Of a DNA stretch of 64,000 nt, positions 46,624 through 59,409 are shown piece by piece. The notes beneath the pieces are model-generated. The model worked only from the letters and a program-made list of their open reading frames with translations, had not been told where the DNA came from and searched no databases. Made by a program: the position numbers and the translations under genes. Position 1 is the stretch's first letter. Each line of letters opens with the position of its first letter. Origin of the DNA: Saturnia japonica (lineage: Eukaryota; Arthropoda; Insecta; Lepidoptera; Saturniidae); contig CM065320.1 in the NCBI GenBank assembly GCA_033032175.1, forward strand, positions 2,480,001 to 2,544,000, given 5' to 3'.

Positions 46624-48656
46624 CCATGTAAAGACCATTGCCGATGCTTCAAGAAAAATGCGAATTTTTGAAGAAATTGAAGTATTTTTGGTTTTGAATA
46701 TTCCCTAAATTTATGGGATTATAGTAGCTGCAAATTATTTTGATTCATGAAACCGACAAATAATCCAACTAAATACTTTATTTCTTAGGTTTGGAAATTT
46801 TCATCTTTTTCGACTTCCTTTATCAAAGGATATAAATTTGAGATATATAAATATTAATAATTAATTTTGAAAAATAAAGAAATCGATTGTCCATCACGTT
46901 TATTATAGCCTAAGCGTGTAACATCTCAGACATGATTTTATAATTTATATTATATGCAGTTATCAAGTTAGGGCCCATCCATAAATTACGTCACACGAAT
47001 TTCATAATTTTTGAACCCTCCCCCGTTCTTGTCACAGCTGGTCACATTTGTGAGACCCCCCTACCTAGTGTGATGTCACATATTTTGCAATTTTATAATT
47101 AGAAATTTATGAAATTAAAACCGCAGTGTTCGGAAATTATTGTAATTTCCATTAAAATTATTTTTCAATAAAATCGACATCAAATCAAACAATGGTATAA
47201 AAATTAACAAAACATAAAAAAAAAATCACTTTAATGAAAGATAAAAACTTAATCCATAACTAACATAACTTATTTTTCTTCCAACTATAAAGGTAATAAG
47301 TTTCAAATAATCGAGTTGTAAAAGTTGTTAAATAAAACATTGCTATGTTCGAGATACAGAAGTCCAATTTAATTTTTTCTCTGATTATTTTGACTAGAGG
47401 GTTGAGATTTAGTGCAACGGGGATTTTGGGGCTTGAATGGAAGGGAACACATTCTTTCGAGTTTGGGAGGTTTTCGACTTAAAGAAGTTCTAATTTACTT
47501 AGATATAAAATATTATATTTTGAAAAAATGTGATGTCACAAAATTTGGGACCCCTCCCCACACCTTTTCGATTTTAATTTCTAATTATATATACTATGGA
47601 AGTTCAGCCATAACTTCTTTGTTTATGAACCCATTTGGATGGTTCTTTTTTTGTTGGATAAGGGATACCTCAAGAGTGGTCCCATTTTAATTGGCGTTAA
47701 ACCTTCAACTTTGAAGATTAGAACAATTTATGGTGTGAAAGCCTAGATCAAAGGGCGCCGAAATACAATCTCGCGCTACCTTGAATAGATAAGGACTAGG
47801 GCCGGCGCTGATTATATTCAAGCACGATATCATAAAGAATATTATTAATAATAATAATAAAATGAAAAGTTATTACTAATCTGTAGGTACATAATGTTAC
47901 AAGGTACATGAAATATTAATAGGTACTAGAAATTAAATTAATAAGCAATTTTGATTTAATTATTTAAACCAGCGATCGCCATAGCTATTTGGCTATTTTA
48001 AAGACAAAAATGTTTATTGTGGGTGTTCCTTAGAAAATAGACGTATACTCTTCCAGGCTTGTTTGTAGGTCTTTTTAATGTATAAAATTGTTTAGTACAT
48101 TAATTTGCTATATCTCTTATGGTTTACTTAGCGTAAGCCATTTAAGCGCCCAAATTGATTCACCATGAACCGGAACCCTAATTATTTTTCTAAAATAAAA
48201 GTAGCCTAAGTTACTCCCTATAAATTCAGCTATCTACCAGTGAAAGTCCCGTCAAAATCGGTCCAACCGTTTCGGAGATTACCCGAAACAAACAGACAGA
48301 CAAAAATTTAAATATGGGCGTTTTGCTTTGGGTGTCGTATATACTTTCATATGCATTTAGTAAAAAGCTGTAAAGTTATGTAAATAAAATAATTTAAAAG
48401 TTAATTTACGCAAACCATGTGTAGTTATAATGTATAACTTCCATTGGTTTGGTAAAAGAAACAATTCTCATAAACACACAACGTGCAGTCTACATTTTTT
48501 TAATGTGTAAAAAATATAAATAAACTCATCAATCTAGATACAAATTAGTAATATTACAGTAAGTATAAATATTACTTTAAGAATAAAAACGATTCTACAT
48601 ACAATCAGAACAAACCATTTGTGCATGATATCTAATACCTAAAAGTACAATCATCC
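46624..48656. other. Intergenic repeats before the GR cluster
   Basis: 46975-47100 begins GGGCCCATCCATAAATTACG and carries TGATGTCACA words that recur at 47530-47560, a known style of dispersed DNA-transposon scrap. 47590-47725 is a copy of the 27277 repeat family. 47985-48372 is a minus-orientation Helitron-like piece closely matching 7320-7725. No gene is seen. Confidence 0.45.
47985..48372 (-). mobile_element. Helitron-like element copy matching 7320-7725
   Basis: Shares GGCTATTTT-x-AAGACAAAAATG, TTATTGTGGGTGTTC, TATCTCTTATGGTTTACT, CCGTCAAAATCGGTCCAACC and CTTTCATATGCATTTAGTAA with the copy at 7320-7725, in the same orientation. The CTAG-bearing terminus is not evident, so this copy is partial. 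Confidence 0.5.
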
Positions 48657-51600
48657 TCAATCACTAAACTGTGTAATAACAATAATATTGCTGGAAATTA
48701 TTCCAAATAAATGTAAAGGGATTCTTTTATCTAAAATAAAGACTCCGTACACAGAGAACGTCGGGTTAGCAATTTTTATCTCTCGAATCATGTTGCTCGA
48801 AGCCTTTCGAATGGGCCCTGAAATCGTCATTTCAAGAGTTATAAAAATAATACAAAACTTAATTTAGGTAACTAGGTTTAAAGAAAGGACGGGAACAGAA
48901 AATTTTCTTGGGAGATTTTCCTCTACTTAGAGCACTGTGACTGCTAGAATACGTTCACCCTACAGAAGGTCGCAGCCAAATAACATAGTGTTGTTTTCCT
49001 GCGGTGAGTAGAGTTTCCAGTATTAAAAGCGTCCATAGACTACGGTAGCCGCTTACCATCAGAGGGGCCGTATGCTCGTTTACCACCTTTGTTATATAAA
49101 AAATGATATATAATTCTTTATTATGTACGTGAAGTGATAGGTACCTATATTATTGCTTCGATGAGGCTAAATCTGTGCTTTTTTTAATGCTTGGCAAAGT
49201 CACACTGATGGTGTAAGCACAGTAGATACAATCCAAAAATAACGATTACCACCGAGAGATCGGCAATCCGCTGGTTGTCGCTTTCATGCCCGCCTGCAAA
49301 TCTTCCGGCAGCTGATTACAAAACGCGGCAAACCAAAAGAGAGAGACACTAACGAGTTTATTACCAGACTGCATGGTGGTCACGAGCCAGTTATATTATT
49401 AGGTCTTTACCTATGAAATTGCCGTTTTGTATGAAAAAATTTAAACGAATTTTTTTCATGTATTTTTTATTTGTATTAATCGAAGTAATCACCCATGCAA
49501 TCAATGCATCTTTGCCAGCGCAGTTTATTGATGCCCTTCTTAAAGAAATCAGCTGGACGGAAGGCAACAAATTCTTCAAAGGCATTTTGTACTGCCTCTC
49601 GGGTATTGAATTTTTTCCCCGCCAAGGAGTTATCCAAATTCTGGAAAAAGTAGTAGTCTGTAGGCGCAAGGTCTGGTGAGTAGGGCGGATGACGGAGAAC
49701 TTCCAACCCCAGTTCTTGCAACTTGGAGACCGTCTGCTGTGCAGTATGAGGTCGCGCGTTGTCGTGCAGGAGCAGCGGAGACGAGCGATTGACCAATGCT
49801 GGTTGGAGATGTGCCAGCTTCTCCATCATTGTGTTCAGTTCTTCACAGTACACATCTGCAGTAATGCTCACTCTGTTTGGTAAGAAGCTGTGATGAATCA
49901 CACCGGCGCTAGACCACCAAACAGTGACCATCACTTTTCTAGGGGTAAGTTTTCGTTTAGGGCATTGTTTAGGTGCTGAACCAGATCCAACCAACTTGCT
50001 GAGTGCTTGCGGTTATCAAACAGAATCCATTTTTCATCGCAGGTAACAATGCGGTTCAAAATTCCTTCATCTGTGTGTCTGTTGAGCAGTGCAAGGCACG
50101 TCTCGACGCGTACTTCGCGCTGCCGATCATTGAGTTCGTGGTGCACCCATTTGTCAAGCTTTTTTACCTTGCCAATTTGACGCAAATGGATCAATATTGT
50201 TTTGACGCTAACGTCGAAAGCTGCTGCTAATTCAGCCGTAGATTGTGTATCATCAGCTTCCATAATCGCCTTTAATTCGTCATTGTCGACCAAAGACTTA
50301 GGACGACCGCGAGGTTCATTTCTCAAGTCGAAATTTCCAGAACGGAAGCGATCAAACCAATAACAAGTGGTGCGTTGGTTTGTAGTGTTAGCTCCGTAAA
50401 CGTCGTTGATGTTGCGTGCCGCTTGTGCCGCGTTGCTGCCACGACGGTACTCATATTCCATTATTACTCGAATTTTTAACGTATCCATGATGAAAAAAAG
50501 ATTGAAATGCGATGAAAATGTAACACTAATCAATAAACAAATAAGTACATTTGAAAAAAGAATTCCATGTTTTTAAAATAAAATTAATTTGAAATTAGGA
50601 TTCTTAGCCAAACAAAAATTATTTTGATTTGAAATGACCAGTACTGCAGAACGGCAATTTCATAGGTAAAGACCTATTATACATATAAGTTATATACATT
50701 TTTTTCGTATTCGTTAGAAAAAGCATCTTGGCTAGGGACCCGGGGTTCTGGTGATCGCGATCCAGTCGGACACAATTATCATGTTCTACCACACAACGTT
50801 GTCAAAATAAATATCGCGATGAAACCGCCTGTCTGAAGCCCGGAGTGGCATAGTGGTTGAACTTAATGAGGCCCCCAAATACTGTTACTGGATGACCGCC
50901 TCCCTTTTTCCCCCAACCCAAAAAGTTTAAAACAAAATTTAACCGACTTCGAAAAAAGGAGTTTATTGAATTCGAATGTACCTTTAAATATTTCTATGGA
51001 CGTTTAGCCATAACTTCTTTGATAATGAACCTATTTGGATGATTATTTTTTCATTGGAAAGGGGATACCTTAAGGGTGGTCCATTTTTATTTCATTCCCA
51101 TTTGACCTTCAACTTCGAAGATACACCAGGGAACTCTTCGAAATCATTTAAGTTGGTTTTCTTTTTTGTTAAAAATTTCTTGTTATATTGTGCGTAGGAC
51201 GCGTAGATACTACTATAATACGGACGGGGCCATGGGGGCCTCGATCTCCATGCTGTCTCCTATTTACTGAACATATTTTTGTTTCGATCTTGTTCGATAT
51301 TTGATCTAATTCTGGAAAACTGCCGTCACTTAATATCAGGTATAATATCGGTCAAATGATCTATATAAATATGTATGTCGATAATCAATTGTTTTCAGCC
51401 TAATTGTATTTTTATCCTTTACAATTATTTATATTAAAAAAATTCTGTATTCAATTTAGGTCCTATGAACTTACGAACGTCAAAACACTACTACGGGTTC
51501 AGAAAACATACCAGTCATCGAGAAGAGCCGGCAAGACACTTTTATCTTTTTTTCACTGTACAAATAATATTTACAGTCTGTTAAAAAACTCATAAATTGA

Positions 51601-54074
51601 TAATTAACGGCAATGTTCAATTATTATCTATCTAACCACTGGGATTGATACTGACGATTGAAAGATATCTGTTGGTAAGTTTTTGTATGAACTAGCTATA
51701 AAAAAATACGTTATTGAAATGCAAAAGCTTACCAATATTCTATTGTCATTAACAAAAACATTACTTAGTTAGATTATTGAAAACGCCCGTTAGTGAACGC
51801 AATACATTTCAATTACCTATTTATGGATAGTATTTCGTATTTATATAATATATCCATATCCTATAGCTTGGATAGATAAAAGGGAAGCCGATACCTCTTT
51901 TAAGTTAAAGATAGTTATTACTTAGTAGAAATATGTACCAATAGGGGTAGTGATCTCAGACATGTTTTCGAAAACGGCTCTATGTGCAAAAAAATCACTA
52001 AGTACAGTTTACACCACCTATAAACTTATGTTGATAACAACCTCATTTTTTTGTATAATTCCTTATCTATATAAATGATTAAGGTTTGCCGTTATGCGCG
52101 CATTACACAAAACTACTGGATAGATTTTCATATATATTTTTGTTTTACTCTTTAGATACTTGGTCCTTATAAACAAAAATCACGACTTAAGAAATTAGGA
52201 TTTTTATAAGCACTAGGTACACCTTCCTCTCTATACCACGTGAGCAGAGCCGTGGATACTCCTAACTATGATGTTTTACTTTTCATAAGTTTTATCATTT
52301 AATTATGATCATAACATTCAACACAAACAAAAATATATAGGTACCTCAATGCTCTGCATAAATGCCATTTAAAGAGTTCTTACAGTACACAAAATAAAAC
52401 TTACCCTCATATACGTATGAGAGAACTTGGATACACAGCAATTTCGTATTTTTTATTTCACGTAAAAAAATATCGCTGAAAAGAGCCAAAACTGTTAGTT
52501 GTATGAAATAGAAGACGGGCCACATTGCGTCTGTAATGATTCCGACTTTGGACAATATCTAAAAAATAAAAGCTTTTGTTATTACAACAAATTCATTAAC
52601 ATTAAAATAACTATATTAATATAGATCTTAGGTGTCTTATATTTTATATAGGTACTTATTATCCGTTACTCGTCCGCTTTGTTGGGCGTAATTTTTGTTT
52701 TTATATAATCTTTAGTTTTTATATAAAACTATCCTATGAGAAAGCTCCACACGCGTTTATTACCCAGTAATTATTTTCGTTTCGTAGATTTATTTTTACA
52801 CTTATTATTAAAAATTCTTATAGCCTATCATATGAGGAATGGCATAATTATTCGTCTTCCCGTATACAAAACTTCACCAAGTCGGCAGAAAATTTTGAGT
52901 TAAATCCGGAACACCTACATAAAAGCAGAAACAGTGTGTCCTTTAAGACCTATATTTTTATATTATATATATTATATTTTTATTATATATTTTTTATTTT
53001 TTATTTTTTTATATATTTTTTACCTATAAGAGACGCGTATCAGGGAAATAAAAAAGTGTAGTCAGAACTACAGATTTATTTACATAAATAGATTTTACCT
53101 TTAATTGCATTCCGAAAAATAAAGCGCCTATTACAATAAAAGTCCAAATCAATACCGTAGCCGCAATATTCATAACCTGAAATATGAATTTAAAAAATTA
53201 CTTTATTCTAAATAATTAGATACCTATTTATCACTTAAAATCATTACGGGGTTTTACTCACAGTAAAACTAAAAAGATCCGTTACAGTCTTAAAACATTT
53301 TAAAATATCTCTCACTGTTCCGAGATGTTTAGAAAACTCCACTGGGTCTATAACTGGATTCTCGCGTGTCAGGATATCTAAATATTTATCTAACAATCGC
53401 CAACGTTTTATCCCTGAATCTCGATAGTCCAACATTGAGCGGATATTATATTGTTTAATTAAATTATTCAAATATCCGATGTGTAAAGTCAAAGATATCA
53501 CAAAAAATCCAGTAAGTACAATATCTATGTAAATAATGAGAAGACCAAAGGACAAAAACGCAGTATAAATAGGCTCATTTATAATATTAATAACGTGAAC
53601 GGCAAAAAATATTTCGAATGGTACTATTACGAGTATTAAGAAAAATAAAGAACATGCGACAAGTAATTTTGTTAAAAATTTACTTTTCTCCAGTTTTAAA
53701 TCAGTATTGATTTTTTGCAATAAAAGAAATAATTGTAAATTTTCTTCCTTGTTAAAAAATCGAATGTACACTAAGTTTACTATATAAGAAACGTATTGAA
53801 GTGCTATAATCAAAGTGAAACCAGCGTAAACTACAACACTTTTGTCATAATAGCACGAATAATAAACTTTTGCATAATGAACCAGTGACGTAGTAACTGC
53901 GATCATCCATAAAATGGAGTAAAATATCTCCCATGAGCCAGTAGTTGTAATAAATCTATTCTTTATAATAACGCGCGAAGCACCTAAAATTTTATGCATG
54001 AAATATACAGGAGTGAACCAAGTTATGATATTATCGTTCAATTTGAATTTATTTTTTGTCCTTTGTATATTCAT
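48657..54074 (-). CDS. Gustatory receptor 1 (complete, four exons, minus strand)
   Basis: Seven-helix insect chemoreceptor (ligand-gated cation channel of taste neurons). Minus-strand exons: 54074-53262, 53176-53099, 52558-52405, 48817-48657; 1206 bases in phase, 401 aa. Sizes 813/78/154/161 and phases 0/0/1 mirror the two plus-strand receptors. N-terminal LGASRVIIKNRFIT matches LGTLRVNFKYRFIT and LGSCRVHLKDRFVT of the others. Exon 3 has SDIFLREIKNTKLLCIQ, the usual GR segment before helix 7. The last exon ends NIIVITQFSD, the place of the TY-x-x-x-LQF signature; here Tyr is Asn and one Leu is Thr, so the motif is degraded. No stop interrupts it. Intron 3 (48818-52404) contains a mariner and other repeats. 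The ligand is unknown. Confidence 0.88.
48895..49105 (+). repeat. Non-LTR 3' tail copy inside GR1 intron 3
   Basis: Contains TAACATAGTGTTGTTTTCCTG and CCGCTTACCATCAGAGGGGC, and ends TTGTTATATAAAAAA. Related to 4795-4910 and 20164-20400. The A-rich end marks plus orientation. Confidence 0.5.
49399..50677 (-). mobile_element. mariner transposon, nearly intact
   Basis: The terminal inverted repeats TAGGTCTTTACCTATGAAAT and onward (left, from about 49399) and their inverse (right, to about 50677) run about 28 bases with about two mismatches and are flanked by TA. The length of about 1.28 kb is standard for mariner. It encodes a DD34D transposase on the minus strand with one frameshift. It sits in GR1 intron 3 with its coding strand parallel to the receptor. 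The near-identical ends argue for recent activity. Confidence 0.88.
49476..50488 (-). pseudogene. mariner transposase, one frameshift
   Basis: The start ATG at 50486-50488 opens MDTLKIRVIMEYEYRRG. The N-terminal half has the paired helix-turn-helix region (CYWFDRFRSG; TAELAAAFDVS) and the first catalytic Asp in VTCDEKWILF. The frame shifts near 50000. The second half has KVMVTVWWS, the second Asp in LLHDNARPHT and the third in YSPDLAPTDYY; exactly 34 residues separate the last two Asp, the DD34D signature. Stop at about 49476. The total of about 337 codons is close to the usual 345. Only the one break is seen, so the protein is inactive but young. Confidence 0.88.
50935..52400. other. Rest of GR1 intron 3
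   Basis: 50935-51170 is a full-looking copy of the 27277 repeat family (ACCGACTTCGAAAAAAGGAG, GCCATAACTTCTTTG, CAACTTCGAAGAT). About 52066-52265 looks like a short Helitron-type piece: TATCTATATAAATGATTAAGG start and ACGTGAGCAGAGCCGTGG near the end, without a clean CTAG. No further exon is recognised between. Confidence 0.45.
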
Positions 54075-54392
54075 TATAACTGAATACTTGTATTATATAT
54101 ATTATATTATGATACGTCAGTATTTATATTTTCGTTGTTCTGTATCAACTATCAAAGCAAAACAATAACTATTCTACCATTAGTCAATATGAAAATGTTT
54201 ACCTGAATATATTAAATGTAAAGATAAACGTAATGTAATTTGATACACGGCTATTATTATGTAATTAAGTAAAAGGTATTAACCTCTTCTAAATGAACAC
54301 AAAGTATAATAAATGAAATATTCATTCCTTAAAATAATTGTAAGTTAATCATCGTATGATATGATATTTTATGATACTTTGTACGCACGTAA

Positions 54393-54394
<2 letters not shown>

Positions 54395-54431
<37 letters not shown>
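54395..54431. repeat. (TA)n microsatellite
   Basis: An uninterrupted AT dinucleotide run of about 18 units. Confidence 0.95.
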
Positions 54432-54432
<1 letters not shown>

Positions 54433-54770
54433 CACCTGACCTTAGATCATTAATTGAAGTAAAAAAAATAAATAAAATATTTATAAATTATTAGGTTAAA
54501 ATATAAGTATAAAATATATAAAAATGTGATAACACTATTGGGAAGCTTATTATAGATAATTGATGTATGAATAGTTCATAAAAGTAAATCGCAAATCATA
54601 TTAACCGCCTTCAAAGAGTGTATTGATTCTCGCCCCCATGGTTTTTTTAGTAAAGAGATCAATGAACTACCTATGAGATGGTAAAAGTGCATAGATAACA
54701 ACGGTGCATACTTTGATTAATTAAATATATATATTTTACAAAAAAACAATTGACTTTATATTCCTCCCGT

Positions 54771-54803
54771 ACAAAACGCCAATTTCATATGTAAGGTCCT
54801 AAT
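54771..54803. repeat. Orphan mariner-like terminal repeat
   Basis: ACAAAACGCCAATTTCATAT then GTAAGGTCCTAA matches the right end of the mariner at 50648-50677 (AGAACGGCAATTTCATAGGT then AAAGACCTA) with a few differences. No partner end or transposase is nearby, so it is a relic or solo end. Confidence 0.5.
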
Positions 54804-55589
54804 ATTATTATCTAATCCATGTCCAATTATTTTAGACTGTCTGCTTTAAAAACGTAGTATGAGTATTATTAGTTAATTATGTAAATAAATATGTTTTGCT
54901 TTTAATTTTGTGTGTGAAATTTTGGAATTATTTTTAAATATCACGGTGAATGATTAGCTATGACAGAGACAGATAAGTTAATTTAAAATGTATGCAGAAT
55001 TTGTACCGCACAGACAAACAGACAGACAAGAAAACGAATTAATATTGCATTGTCACCCTGTTCTGAGCTACTTATGATTAAAGTTTCCAGTAGCTCGAAT
55101 TAATGGTTCGTTTATATATAGGTACACACTGGCCGGCGTCGCCCTGTACTTTTCCGAACTTGGCTGACGAACTACCATAATTGGTTTATCGGAAACGAGT
55201 CTAACGATTTGGATGAAATTATATATTTGGATAATGTTGTAGATTCCAAGTTTACCTACATAGGTGTTTTTCTTTTTTTGGTGCGAAAGATATTTTTATT
55301 ATTGATAAGGAAAGTTTTATTGTGCGATTGGGAAATCAAAATGTCAATTTAATTATTTTTCGGAATTGAGACGCGCGTCTCAGTAAAAAAAAATTACGGG
55401 TTTAATCGACAATCAATAGCCATGCTTTGAAAACTATTCATTAGCCATAATATATCTCTCGAGACTGCTAACGATTTGCTTTTAAATTGAAATAATAGGC
55501 GCGGCGCTCCTTTATCTTTCTAACACATAATGTCACGAGACGTATACAGTGTATAACGTTTTCACTAACTAATAACGAAACAGATCAAA

Positions 55590-58500
55590 ATGACTAAATT
55601 AAAAAATATAGAGAACATTACCGGTGATATATTAGACAAAAATTTCATAAATATTTTTAAGCCAATTTTCTATATGCAAGGCTTTCTTGGGACCCTTCGA
55701 GTGAATTTCAAATACAGATTCATTACTCCACCACATTTCCTACAACAAGTTTATAGCCTAGTTATATGGACTCTAAATATAATTTCTATTATTCACTGCA
55801 TACTATTTGTTAATTCGGAGTCTGTTATGACAGATTTTTCAATAAAGTTGGGAATTGCAATAAATGGATCCACTTGTGCATTGATAGCGTTACAGAACAA
55901 TTTCTTAGATGGAAATTTAAACAGTCAACTTTTTGTAAAACTACAAAGGATTGACAGGGAATTGAAAAATAAAGATCTAGAAGAATCAAATAAGAAACTC
56001 GGTATATTTTCCTTTGTGGTGATAATTTCCGCAATAATTTGGTGCTCATTTTGGCTAATAATATTTAATATGATAATTATGAAGAGTTTCTGTCTGACAC
56101 TTTCAATATCTTTAGTAGCGAGTATAGGAATCTACATAGAGCTAATATTGGCTTTCTTCGTTATATACCTTTTAGTAATTCGATTGGAAGCTATAAACAA
56201 CTCATTTTTTGAAAACGATGCAAAGATCATGTCGAAAAATAATATTCGTGATAAAAACACGGACAGAGTATCTGATGAAATGGTGAGAGGTATTCGTTGC
56301 ATCTTAGATGCTTTTGGAATTTTCATGGAAATTTTCCAATATTCTGTAAGTATCTTATTTTACATGTAATGATTCTATTGGATTCCAATATCGCTAAATT
56401 ATTTGGTTGATTTAGTATGTTGATGATGTTAGTTAGTACTTTTTTTTCTCTTCTTAAGAGTTTAATATATCTTCGAATAAAATATAGTTCTTTCAGATCA
56501 ATAATATTATAAGTAAAAGTGTGTTTCAGATATTTTCTTTCACGTTTCAATTATTGGCCTGCAATTTGATAATGATGCAAAACTTGATCACGTCATTCAA
56601 AGAACAGGTAATGATGAACAATTAAATTTCCTATAAGTTACGCGTTTGATGTATAATGTAGGTTCCTTACTTACAAATCAGTGAGAAATTTTTTCACTAA
56701 GCTTCGAAAGAGACTTAACGGTAATGGAACCAACGTATACGTTAACAATATTTTAATAATTAATAATATATGTTTTAATATTTAATGATAAATACACACG
56801 ATTTTAATCACCGCGACGTATTATAGCCGAGATATGGGATATAGCCATATTGGTATAGTTTAGATCGACAATAGGTTGAATAAGACGAGAGCAAAATCGG
56901 AATACTTACACAAAGTGTGTATTATTTTGTTAATTTTCTTTCATAAACAATTTACATTCCTTAAGTTGATGCAGGCCGACAGCGCATTCGAAAATGGTCT
57001 CGTATCCATGTCTCGTTCTAATAAAAGCGTGTACTATGCTCTTCCTCTTTCAAGTTACCGATCCATATAATGTATTAAATCAATGGGTATATCTGTAAGC
57101 AAATTTTAAAATATTTGGTTTTATTAACCGGATCTCGATTAACCATGGGAGAATAAATAAGATAATGATATGATAATCTTACTAACTTGCTGCTACTACT
57201 ACTACTAATATAAATATGAAAGTATGTTTGTTTTGATATTTTGATCGCTCGAACGGATGGACGGATTAATGACATTGGGCTGGGCATAGAAGTCGATTAT
57301 TTCGTCAAATAGGACTTGGCTCGTAGGTACTTCTAAGTCAAGACTTTAAGTTTATTATAAACCCAGCAAAGCAGGCAGATAATAGGTAGCCTCATTAATT
57401 TTTATTTTTTGTTTATAATATTTTATTTATAATCTAGATGCGAAATGATAATATGAAAAATGTTAAAATTTTTTAGATGTATGTTGACGTTCATACTTTC
57501 ATATGTAACATACCGGCTCTGTTGTCAATGTTAATCCTGATGCTGGTTATATGTTTCATGGCAGAATCCTTTAGTTTAAAGATTGAGAAAACTAGAAAAT
57601 TATGTATCAGCATAATGACTTCGAAAGAGAAAGGTAGGTACAAAATACTTAATTCACTTAACACAATATATCTGCTATTAAATAATCGGTATCCATTAGT
57701 TATAATTATTAATCGTGCTTGGTTAAAATACTGATAATATTGATTTTTTTCAGTAAACATGTCGTAATTCAATTAAACAGAGTAACACAATTTTGGTAGT
57801 AGTAGTTTTTATTTATTAAAATACCACCCTTGAAGGACCAATTTCATAGTTAAATTACCGTTACCCTATAAACTTATATACGAACAAAATACATCAGTCG
57901 GTCTGTAAGAATCAAATATATAGAAAAACATGTATTTACATAATACATACATACATCGCGCCTCTCATCCAATGGGGTAGGCAGAGATCACATGCTTCCA
58001 CTTACTACGCTCCTGACTACTTTTGACGCAACTTTTTCTTTTTCAACTTTCATCAATCTTTTTACGCACGCTCGTCGGTTTAGGGTACTCTTGACAAATC
58101 ACGATAAATATAACAACATTCCACTGATGGCCTAGTGTATGTAATGTAATTATTTATAAGTGTCTAATATTTTTTATTTTGGCTGCAAAACCCCACGACA
58201 AAATATTCTGTAAGTGACTAGATAATTTAAACTGACTAATTCTGAAGCAAATGTGTGTGTCAGCTTTTTTCAAAACTTATTTACACTAAGTAGTCGCAAC
58301 CGTACTCCACTATTCCGCTCAGCGTGACCACATGTGGTAGTTTTCTTCCTTTTTGGTAGATTTAAGGCTCTTTAGGCAAAATTTTGTTATATTTAACTTT
58401 CTATTTAACACGGTCTTCGGGATTTCCCATTTAATAAGTAATCTCGTTTTGTGACTTAAATGTACATAGCTCTCTCCCTCTTTCACAAAAAGCGTTTTAC

Positions 58501-59327
58501 GTATAAACGAGAAAGAAACAAATATGTAAGTAAATTGGGGGCTGAGGTGTGAGTTGAAGTTTGGGAGGACGCGGTATTCATCTTCTGTCTTTTTTGTTTT
58601 GAAATTAAATTTATCGGCTTGAAAAGGAAATACAAAAGGTAAGTATTATTAGCACTTTGAACAATATATTGTTGGTCAGGGTATTTTGTGATTACAAGGA
58701 AGATTTTGCGCTAATGACCTGTTTTTTTCGCTGTATTCCTTTCAACACTCTGATGGATTTCCATACCTAGGCCCTGGTTGTTTTGGTAGATTTTTAAAGT
58801 TGCGGAAAGAGATTTACGAACTAAAATATGGTCACACTGATGCCGCTTTCTCGGTCTCTCCAGGTTCACATGTGTTGGGTTTGACTATCTCAGATGTTTT
58901 TTCACATTCGCCACGCTACAAAACAGAGAAATAAAGTATTCACATAAAGTGGAAATTGCATAAATAAACGCACAGATAAAATAGTTGCGTACGCTATCTT
59001 TGTACTCTGATCTTTTGATATGTTACAATAGATGTTGTAAGTTAAAATATTTCAAATAGAATTTCAAAACATTTTCAATTATCTTAGTAGGTATCAGAAA
59101 ATACCTTACTAATTAGTCACTTTGTATATTACTATTCCTGTATGAAATTATTACTTTCTTTTACAGACAGAACTCGATACAACGCTAAGCGGATTATCCA
59201 ATTAGTGAAAGGAAAACGTAACATAACTGTGTTTAACATTTACACAGTAGGTTCTCGACTGCCACTCCATATATTCGCTGTTACAGCAAGCTACACTATA
59301 GTTCTGTTACAGTTTGCAGTTCTGTAG
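55590..59327 (+). CDS. Gustatory receptor 2 (complete, four exons)
   Basis: Insect taste-receptor channel. Exons: 55590-56345, 56530-56607, 57477-57633, 59167-59327; 1152 bases in phase, 383 aa, within the usual 350-450 range of GRs. Exon 1 carries the N-terminus and most helices, with FLGTLRVNFKYRFIT near residue 35. Exon 2 (26 codons) is the next helix. Exon 3 has AESFSLKIEKTRKLCISIM. Exon 4 ends with ASYTIVLLQF, the classic helix-7 TY-x-x-x-LQF motif in slightly altered form, then AVL and stop. An AATAAA run follows at about 59374. Paralogue of GR1 and GR3 with the same intron phases. Intron 3 (1.5 kb) holds a SINE-like scrap. Ligand unknown; the group looks like the divergent bitter-type lepidopteran GRs. 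Confidence 0.9.
57634..59166. other. GR2 intron 3 with SINE-like repeat
   Basis: About 57945-58140 contains ACATACATACATCGCGCCTC and AATGGGGTAGGCAGAGATCA, wording typical of abundant moth SINE/LINE tails. 58170-59160 shows no recognisable gene or element. Confidence 0.4.
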
Positions 59328-59409
59328 CTCTAGACAGCTTAATTAAATCAAAATTCGCATATACTTTTACAACAAATAAAAAATAAATATTTTCACGTGT
59401 ATATAAAAA

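Larger units (their letters stand above)
54075..55589. other. Head-to-head spacer between GR1 and GR2
   Basis: This 1.5-kb divergent intergenic region should contain both promoters. It has a (TA)n microsatellite (54395-54431), an orphan mariner end (54771-54803) and a repeat at 55125-55290 that recurs at 17940-18000 and 61445-61545. No shared promoter motif is obvious. Confidence 0.45.
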
